From NCBI RefSeq assembly GCF_033118175.1, contig NC_083694.1, positions 30,702,108 through 30,766,107 of the forward strand: a stretch of DNA of 64,000 nucleotides, read 5' to 3'. The translations under genes were made by a program, and so were the position numbers. This DNA is from Dama dama. Its lineage: Eukaryota > Chordata > Mammalia > Artiodactyla > Cervidae. The notes under the pieces are model-generated. The model had not been told where the DNA came from and did not search any database. It saw only the letters and a program-made list of their open reading frames with translations. Of this stretch, positions 56,927 to 64,000 are shown one piece after another; within the stretch, counting starts at the first letter, position 1, and every line of letters starts with the position of its first letter.

Positions 56927-58202
56927 AGGCATCAGTATTTGGTGGCACATTAGAATCACCTGGGTGAAAAGGGTTTGAAAAATAGGCTGCCAGACCAATC
57001 GAAATAGAATCTCTTGAGGATGAAAACCACGCATCTTTTTCTAAGTCATCAGGCACTAGGAGGGTTAAGAACCTAATCTTTAAAGTTAGTTAGTATGCAT
57101 CCCCCTTCATTAAAGCAGCCTCCTAATATAGAAATTTAATTTTAAATTAATTATTTAGAACTTCAGAATTTTGACCTTTAAACATAAAATATTACTTCAT
57201 TAGCAAGGTTTGAATTAAGCTGGCTTAACTTTTCCTTTCTAGGCTTCCGATTTCATATTCATTTTTTGCCTATCTCAATCCATTTAAGCTGGACTGAATC
57301 ACAAAGCAAGAGACAGAACATTAGCTCCTGAGTTTGCTCCATATGCTCCTGTAGGAGTTTGCCTCGTTGTTAACCTTGTTACAACTCAAGATCCATCATA
57401 GCAAGTGTTGCAGTGAGTGATGATCCAGATGGAAACGTGTTAAAGAGATAGGTCACAGCACTGGTATTTAGTGCTATCACAAATATGCAGTGATACCTCA
57501 ACCTCATTCATAGTATCATAAGTATGAATCCACAGTGTGTGGGACAACACTAGCCAGCGTTTCTCAAGCAAAGCTTTCAAGTCATGTCTAACACAGTCCA
57601 TAGAACTTTTGTGCATCAAAGCAGTTTCCCAATCTGTGAGAAATGGTACACTTGTGTGCCCAGATGGCTCATGGGTGTGCCAAGACCATGGCCCCTTCAT
57701 CCTGGGGGTAGCCAGAGTTTCTACACTTGTCGTCTTCAGACATTGGCAGCCTCATCCCATCGGCCATGTGAATATTACCATTTTCTTCATGTGTCACACA
57801 TGAAGAATGCTGGAGACCTCTGAATAGCACAAACCATGCGCTGGGGCACTCTCTAAACAATTTTTCTTTTACTTTGTTTAATATCCCAATTCTTTATTTC
57901 AGAAATTAATACAAAGCAGCCATCACCTGTGACTATCATTTTGTAAAGGAAGGGGATTGTTGAGCTGCATGTTTCTAACATACTTTCATATTAAAGTATT
58001 TACATCATGCAAGGGAGTACAGTCCAAATTTATGGTACCAATGAAATATTTTATTAAGAAAAATTGAACCTTACTTTCTGATTTTTAATTTGAAATATTT
58101 CAGTCCTATTGAAAAACTGAAATAATATCACAGTGAATATCCATATTCCCTTTACCCATTTTCACAAACTGTTTACATTCGGCTGCATTTGCTTGATTTC
58201 TG
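56927..58202. other. Unassigned sequence
   Basis: 57440-57860 is covered by overlapping open frames on both strands (86 to 88 codons) without a recognisable family. No repeat recognised. Confidence 0.4.
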
Positions 58203-58420
58203 GGCTTCCCAGTTGGCGCTGGTGATAAAGAACCCATCTCCCAATGCAGGAGACAAAAAAGACACAGGTTCAATCCCTGGGTCAGAAAGACCCCTGGAGG
58301 AGGGCATGACAACCTGCTCCAGTATTCTTGCCTGGAGAAACCCATGGACAGAGAAACCTGGCGGGTTACGGTCCATAGGGTTGCAAAGAGTTGGACGTGA
58401 CTGAAGCGACTTGGCAACCA
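58203..58420 (+). mobile_element. Bov-tA SINE
   Basis: Sense: 'gggcttcccagttggcgctg', B box 'aggttcaatccctgg', 'ggaggagggcatgacaacct', end 'gacgtgactgaagcgacttg'. The head carries the 'ggcgctggtgataaag' variant of the family. Confidence 0.95.
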
Positions 58421-58499
58421 TGCTAACTTTTCTTCCTGTGGAACCATTTGAAAGGTGCAGACGCCATGACACTTCACCCTTAAATACTCAGTCATGCTC

Positions 58500-59000
58500 C
58501 TCTAAGAAAACATTTTCCAAAACAACCACACTTTCTCCACCACCTCAGCTTAAGAACCATGGAACCTTCATACTTGAGGCAGACCAGATGGTGCATGCCT
58601 TTTTCAGAGTACGATTGATAGATATGGTAGGTAGGCTTGATACCATTGTTCCACCTCAGAAAATTAACCTGAGTTCAATGTCATCTAATAAGCAATTCAT
58701 ATTGAAATTTCCCCAGTTGTTTCCAAAATCTCCTTTATATTAAAAGACTTTTCCTTTCCCCTAGCCAAGATTCAACCCTATCCCGTACATTGTATTTAGT
58801 GGTTACATCTCTCTGGTATTTTTTAGATCTAGAACAATCCCCCTGCCCCCCGCCATGTGTTTTTTAAAAAGTTATTTGTTTTTCACTATGTTGACTCTTT
58901 TGAAGAATCCAGGCAGGTTATCTTGTAGAATGCTCCACATTCTGGATTTGTCTGTTTACTCACACTTAGAGATTCAGTTAGAAAGGGCATTTTCAAACTC
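58500..59000 (-). mobile_element. Ancient L1 (L1M-type) 3' UTR-like sequence, antisense
   Basis: 'ttccccagttgtttccaaaa', 'gtatttagtggttacatctc', 'ggcaggttatcttgtagaat', 'gattcagttagaaagggc' resemble L1M 3' sequence in reverse. Left part overlaps the dispersed pair below. Confidence 0.5.
58545..58647 (+). repeat. Dispersed ~100-bp repeat, copy 1
   Basis: Shares 'cttgaggcagaccagatg' and 'taggcttgata' with 61265-61365 in the same order and orientation, about 80 percent alike by eye. Confidence 0.8.
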
Positions 59001-59587
59001 CTGAACATATAGGAAAGATATAACATAGACTAAGTGAATACACTGAACTTAAAGGAGAAACCCTCTTCACAGTCTCTATTTTACTCTCCGTGGAGTATCA
59101 GTAACTTAGTTGCAGGATGGGACTTTCCATAGCCCAGCATTAGGTAACCATTATCCTACAGAATAAAAATGGTTCCACCATAGGCCATCTGCCAACATAT
59201 GGTACCATTGGAAAAAGATGCCAGGTCTTCAAAAGAGTGGCTTAAGGTTCTGCTGGGGTTCACTTATAGGGGTTAGAGCAGTTGCTCATTCCAATAAAGG
59301 TGTTAGGCTGAAATGGTCTTATCTCACCCTGGGTATTTTCTGTGAAATGTGCTGGAGCCCAAGGTCTACTGAACAGTTAATAAAAAGAGACGAATTCAGC
59401 ACCTACTGACCTGCAGAAGAGCCCCACACCATACTGATGTTCCAGACCACCTAAGGTAGGGTTGAAGCCAGGCTGACATCACCCATCTGCCAGGTCCATG
59501 AACTAGGTGCCAGGGATGTCCCAAGTCTGCTGTGCCCCCATTTGTTGCAGAACTTTCCAGTCATCGATAATACAATAGAAACTCACT
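59001..59587. other. Unassigned sequence
   Basis: No recognised element. Confidence 0.45.
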
Positions 59588-59599
59588 CAAGCTTGAGCA

Positions 59600-59725
59600 T
59601 CACCAACTCAATGGACATGAGTTTGAGCAAACTCCAGGAGATGGTGAAAGACAGGGAAGCCTGGGTACTGCAGTCCATTGGGTCACAAAGAGTTGGACAC
59701 AGCTTAGTGATGGAACAACAACAAA
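59600..59725 (+). mobile_element. BovB 3'-end insertion with perfect 12-bp TSD
   Basis: 'atggacatgagtttgagcaa', 'atggtgaaagacagggaagc', 'cacaaagagttggacacagc', ending 'gaacaacaacaaa'. CAAGCTTGAGCA at 59588-59599 and 59726-59737 is exact. A ~126-bp 3' stub of BovB. Confidence 0.95.
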
Positions 59726-59737
59726 CAAGCTTGAGCA

Positions 59738-60185
59738 AAAAGTGCTACAGGGGGTACCTCGACTTCTATCAAGGCTTTCCCTAGTTATGCTGACTAGGAT
59801 TACACCATGTGACCACAGAGTCCAGGCCAGGGACAGACTCCAGGCAGGGCCATTGTTTCCTCATGGGGGCAGAGAATTCCTCTCCTTACCAGGCTTGGTG
59901 GGGCTCTTCTCGCAGGGCAGCTATCTTTCACTGCATCGGGTGTTCCCCCTCCACCATACACGGCGTATTGAGCATAGGAGGGGGAGCTGCCGTTGCTCCT
60001 CTCTTTGGGGCTGGATGGCCCACTCCCCTCATGAGTCCTCCAAGTCTAGCCCTCCTCTCCACCCGGGGCCGGGGGTATAGAACAGAGCACAAGACCAGAG
60101 CACTGTGCGCACAAGTGTCACGATGCAGAGGCCAACTTGCTTTTTTTTTTTTTCTGCTTTCTGTAGTTACTTTAATTAACTTATT
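59738..60185. other. Unassigned; moderately CpG-rich at 59920-60115
   Basis: About nine CpGs in 200 bp (gcatcgggtg, acacggcgt, cacccggggccggggg, gtgcgcac, tcacgatg). Two overlapping plus frames of 112 and 137 codons (59742-60222) have no recognisable domain. A T tract lies at 60140-60153. Confidence 0.4.
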
Positions 60186-60236
60186 TTCAAGTAGTCAATA
60201 CATGTACAACATCAAAAGTTAAAAGGTTGAAAAATA

Positions 60237-60441
60237 GTTGTTGTTGTTTAGTCACTAAGTCACATCTGACTCTTTTGTGACCCCATGAACTGTAGTCCAT
60301 CAGACTCCTCTGTCCATGGGATTTCCCAGACAAGAATACTGGAGTGGGTTGCCATTTCCTTCTCCAGAGGCTCTTCCCAACCCAGGGATTGAACCCATGT
60401 CTACCTGCATTGGCATGTGGGTTCTTTACCACTGAGCCATG
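60237..60441 (-). mobile_element. Bov-tA SINE
   Basis: Antisense: 'gtttagtcactaagtcacat', 'gagtgggttgccatttcctt', 'gggattgaacccatgtctac', 'ctttaccactgagcca', then ends before the usual 'ccagggaagccc', so the first ~12 bp of the SINE are missing. Confidence 0.93.
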
Positions 60442-60977
60442 GGTATATAGTAAAAAGCAAGTGTTCTATGGTCCTGCCCCTTCAATACCCAATTTTTTTT
60501 TCCAGAAGATGATGATTATTTCAAATATCTTATATATCTGTCTAGATACATGCTATAAAATACACAGGTTAGAACATTTGTGTGTGTGCCTGTAAATACC
60601 ACTTGTAAACATGTGTGTGTTTCTGTGTATACATATTTTGGTAGAACATTATAGACACTACCTTACATCTTTTCACTTCACACTAGATTTTGGAGATTCT
60701 GCCACACCTGTGCATTTGGATCTGCCAATTATTTTCCATAGCTGTATAATATTTTTTGTATGCTTGCATCATCCTTTTTCTATCAATGTCAAACCAAGGT
60801 ATGTTCAGGTTGCTTTAACCTTTTGCTATCACAGATAATTCTGCCATGAAAAACTTTTTATCTGTGTCACTTCTTATAAGTACTAGTTGTAATAGCCATA
60901 GGATATTCCTGGAAGCTAAATTGCTGACTTAAAGTTCATGAACATTTTACATTTTGAAAAATATCTCACATTTTGAA

Positions 60978-61115
60978 TGTTGTTGTTGTTGTTTCATTGC
61001 TAAATCGTACCTGACTCTTCATGACCCCATGGACTGTAATCCGCTAGGCTCCTCTGTCCATGGGATTTCCCAGGCAAGAATCCTGGAGTGGGTTGCCATT
61101 TCGTTCTCCACGGCC
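60978..61115 (-). mobile_element. Bov-tA SINE, 5'-truncated
   Basis: Antisense: 'gttgttgtttcattgctaaa', 'actgtaatccgctaggctcc', 'ggagtgggttgccatttcgt', then stops. Confidence 0.92.
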
Positions 61116-61264
61116 GTCTAACTTTAAGTGGACACTCATTGGCTTCTAAAAAGGATTTGCCCATGACTTAAAATAACGAACTCTTCTTTCCTCAGCTACT
61201 CCACTTCAGGCTGACTGCTCCAGCATCTGTTTTGGGCCATTCTGGAATTTGCTTCTTCCACATC

Positions 61265-61365
61265 ACCTCGACTTACGAACCACGGAGCCATCACTCTTGA
61301 GGCAGACCAGATGTTGTGTGCCTTTTCCAGGGAATAGTTGGTAGATGTGGTAGTTAGGCTTGATA
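61265..61365 (+). repeat. Dispersed ~100-bp repeat, copy 2
   Basis: Counterpart of 58545-58647, 2.7 kb away. Family not recognised. Confidence 0.8.
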
Positions 61366-62324
61366 TGGTGATCTGTTAGATGGGAGCAGTGTCAGAGGGG
61401 AGAATCAGTTGACCTAAAGGTTTCTAGCTTGACAACCAGAACTAAAGGTTGGTGATATTAAATAATAAAGAGTTCTGAGAGATTAGGTTTGGGATGGGGC
61501 AGATGAGCCAGTTATTCACTTATCTTTCACTTTACCTTTTACAGGTTAAAAAAACAGAGTCAAGATTGAGACTAAAATAAGTGGATAATTATTGGGAATT
61601 CATTATACCAAAAGATCAAATTTAGGGGAGCTTATTTTCTCAGATCCTACTGTAAGATTGTCCACTCTGCTATTTTATGATCAGTATTTGTATCTATTTT
61701 AATAATGACTAATTTTTGGAAAAATTAAAATAAGATATGGTTATAATATAGACCTTGAACAAAACACATGGTTTATTATTTCAACTGTGAGACAAGGATA
61801 GTGATATCCTTGTGATATCTAGGGATAGCCTGTCCTAACTTCCCACCTGATGAAACTTACAAACCACAAACTACAAACAATAAAATCATATCAAATGTCA
61901 CCATCTTCTCTACAGAACACATGAAACCATGCTCAAATCAAGGAGACACATTTGTTGGTGTCACTTACTCAAACTTGCATCCTTCACAGATTTCTCAAAA
62001 TGATCAGATTCCTTGTAGTGGAAATCCCCAAGTTATTAACAACACAGCAGCACAAGTCTGTGAGACTGAGTTCCCAGTCTTTCATTATAAACAACATTGT
62101 ACTCCTCTCTAGCCCACCCTTTAGGCTATTTCACTAAAGCCCCCAAACTGAGACTTTTGGCTGCTGATCTCTGGAACTCTGTGCATCCCATGTGATAAGA
62201 TGTTACCTGTACAATTCAACTTACCTGTCTCAGAAATAAGAATAGGTGTTCATAAACCCTTCGAAGGCAAACACTGTATTAGAGACCCAACACCTAATAC
62301 ACAAGTGTCAGACAAGGAAGAGGT
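61366..62324. other. Unassigned sequence
   Basis: No recognised repeat or gene. Confidence 0.45.
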
Positions 62325-62935
62325 ATCAGGTCCTAGGGCTGCCGCAATAAAGTGCCACAAACTGGATGGCTTGAAACAACAGAAATGTGTTCTCTTACAG
62401 TTCTGGAGGCTTGCAGTCCCAATTCGAGGTGTCTGTATAGTTATGCTCCCTTAGAAGTTTCTAGAGGCGGATCTTTCTTTGCCTTTGTAGCTTCCCGTGG
62501 TTGCCAGCAACTTTGACATCCCTTGATTTGTGGCAGCACACCACCAATCCTGTCTTCACTGTCTCAAGTGATCCTTCTTATGAGTCTGTGTGTCTATACA
62601 AATGTCCTTCTTCTTATAAGAACACCATGGGACTTCCCCAGTGGTCTAGAGGTTAAGAATCTCCCTTCCAATGCAGGGGATGTGGGTTCAATCCCTGGTG
62701 GGAGAACTAAATCCCCCAGGCTGAGGGGCAACTAAGCCCATGCTTCACAAAAATAGAAGCCCGAAGACCCGTGCAGCAAAAACCAAAGAAAAGAATACCA
62801 GTCACTGGACTAGAGTCTGCCCCTAATCTAGAATGACCTCACCTTAACTTGATTACATTTGCCAAGACCCACTTTCTAAATAAGGTCACATTCACAGGTA
62901 ACAAGGACTCAAACACAATTTTTTTGGAAGTTATA
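62325..62935 (-). mobile_element. MLT1-type MaLR LTR, antisense, split by a SINE
   Basis: 'gtcctagggctgccgcaata', 'actggatggcttgaaacaac', 'cttacagttctggaggcttg', then after the SINE 'gacctcaccttaacttgatt', 'acatttgccaagacccactt', 'taaataaggtcacattcaca'. This is reversed MLT1 text in order. Confidence 0.85.
62628..62790 (+). mobile_element. CHR-2-type SINE inside an MLT1 LTR
   Basis: 'gggacttccccagtggtcta', B box 'gggttcaatccctgg', 'ggggcaactaagcccatgct', 'gaagacccgtgcagcaaaaa'. AAGAACACCA (62618-62627) and AAGAATACCA (62791-62800) form a 10-bp TSD with one mismatch. Confidence 0.92.
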
Positions 62936-63766
62936 ATTCATGACAGATGGAAACTGCAGCTTTTTTACTTCTTTATAGTAAAAAGGAGACAGAAATGGTT
63001 TTTAATAAAGCCAGAATGCTACAAATTTCCTTAAGAAAAAAATTTTAAGTTATATGAAATAGAGATTTTATTATAATTTTAAGATACACCCTAAAATTAA
63101 AATATATAAAAACCTAAAAATGATATTAGCAGTATTTGATTTTATTTTGAACTTTTAACACAAGTCAACGTGTTAATCGGATTGATGAAGACTTGCAGAG
63201 ACAGAAACACCATTTGGTGACACTTGGGTAGATAACTGTGCAGACATGAAAGTGGGAGTGAAAACAATTCTTTGGGTCCCCGCAGATTAGATATTGGCAG
63301 TAATGCTTTTAGCACCTCCAGGAATTATCAGTCATTTCAAACATTTAAGACTCCCATTGCAGAAACACAGCACCTAGAGTCAGAAACCCAAGGCTATACA
63401 GATATTCGCAATCTTGTGAACTGTCCTCATGTCAAGCCTGAGAAGTGCCTCATGTAACCAGACTTTGGGTCTGGATGCCCAGACCAGATCTGTGATCTAC
63501 GTGAGCAAAGACAGCACTCCAAGCTGCTTTGAAAAGAATTACCCTAGGTGTTAGCTTTCACACAATCACCTCTTTCAGCAAAACCAAATTGCTCTATCAC
63601 CTTTCAATCTGGATCATCATGGAAAATGCTTTCAAAGCAATTTGCAGTGTTTTGCATCTTGAGACCACACCCTGCCTGGATAGTCACTTTTACAACCATT
63701 ATTTTCTCACAGAGCTGAAAGGGTGAGGATTAGCCCCAGGATACTAGGATGTTGAACAAATGGATT
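62936..63766. other. Unassigned sequence
   Basis: No recognised repeat; plus frames at 63272-63457 and 63529-63726 have no domain. Confidence 0.45.
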
Positions 63767-63781
63767 TGTGTGTGTGTGTGT
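63767..63781 (+). repeat. Short (GT)n at a SINE 3' end
   Basis: Seven GT units abutting the reversed 3' end of the next SINE, a smaller version of 23127-23165. Confidence 0.9.
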
Positions 63782-63940
63782 AGTCACTTCAGTCATGTCC
63801 CACTCTTTGCAACTCCACAGACTGTAGCCCACCAGTCTCCTCCATCCATGGGATTTTCCAGGTAAGAATACTGGAGTGGGTTGCCATGCCCTCCTCCAAG
63901 GGATCTTCCCAACCCAAGGAGTAAACCCGTATAGCCCCTC
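63782..63940 (-). mobile_element. Bov-tA SINE, 5'-truncated
   Basis: Antisense: 'agtcacttcagtcatgtccc', 'tgtagcccaccagtctcctc', 'ggagtgggttgccatgccct', decays after 'aacccaaggagtaaaccc'. Confidence 0.92.
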
Positions 63941-63968
63941 TAAAATTTCAGATACTGCTAGCCTTCAG

Positions 63969-64000
63969 GCTTCCCCAGTGACTCAGCAGTAAAGAACCCA
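63969..64000 (+). mobile_element. Bov-tA SINE head, cut by window end
   Basis: 'ggcttccccagtgactcagc' then 'agtaaagaaccca'. The rest lies beyond the window. Opposite orientation to the SINE at 63782. Confidence 0.85.

Larger units (their letters stand above)
60186..61145 (-). mobile_element. Ancient L1M sequence, antisense, with two SINE insertions
   Basis: Text in reversed L1M order: 'cacactagattttggagatt', 'ccatagctgtataatatttt', 'ttgctatcacagataattct', 'ctggaagctaaattgctgac', 'ttaaagttcatgaacatttt'. Interrupted at 60237-60441 and 60978-61115. Confidence 0.6.

Noticed and set aside
57440..57860. Overlapping open frames on both strands, possible processed pseudogene
   Set aside because: I could not identify a parent protein, and there is no poly-A tail or TSD to support retroposition.

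Overview
The window is nuclear DNA from a ruminant mammal (cattle, sheep, goat or a close relative; the species cannot be settled by reading alone). The evidence is about thirty Bov-tA SINEs (tRNA-Glu-like head fused to a BovB 3' tail), several BovB/RTE LINE copies including one nearly complete element, artiodactyl L1 3' ends, CHR-2-type SINEs, and old mammalian repeats (MIR, L2, CR1/L3, MER5A, MaLR LTRs, an ERVL fragment). I see no convincing intact protein-coding gene, no tRNA, rRNA or snRNA gene, no CpG island and no CRISPR. Almost all open frames are short shadows of repeats.

Layout. 0-6.6 kb: a BovB fragment cut by the window edge, a Charlie-like DNA transposon, a MIR, a few SINEs, then a repeat-poor AT-rich stretch that may hold a conserved non-coding element (about 5.34-5.83 kb). 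7.15-9.56 kb: antisense ERVL internal sequence with RNase H-like, integrase-like and dUTPase-like pieces in order, split by a SINE. 11.86-14.86 kb: a 3' BovB copy and an old L1 with a younger L1 nested in it. 15.7-28 kb: many SINEs, a twin-primed L1 with target-site duplication (TSD), MER5A copies, an MST-like LTR, and a CHR-2 SINE split by BovB. 30-32 kb: L1 sequence with a tandemly duplicated 3' UTR. 33-46 kb: SINEs (several with clear TSDs), MIRs, a CR1/L3 remnant and long unassigned stretches. 46.4-49.8 kb: the near-full-length but dead BovB on the minus strand, inserted into or next to an L1. 49.8-56.6 kb: repeat-poor, with the most gene-like signal of the window, a possible terminal exon at 53009 to about 53610. 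56.6-64 kb: SINEs, old L1 sequence, a short BovB insertion with a 12-bp TSD, an antisense MLT1 LTR, and two related ~100-bp segments.

The features do not form a pathway. What can be read is the insertion history: nested elements and TSDs give relative ages. Families were assigned by recognising consensus-like text, so boundaries are approximate and a RepeatMasker run with a ruminant library should replace them.
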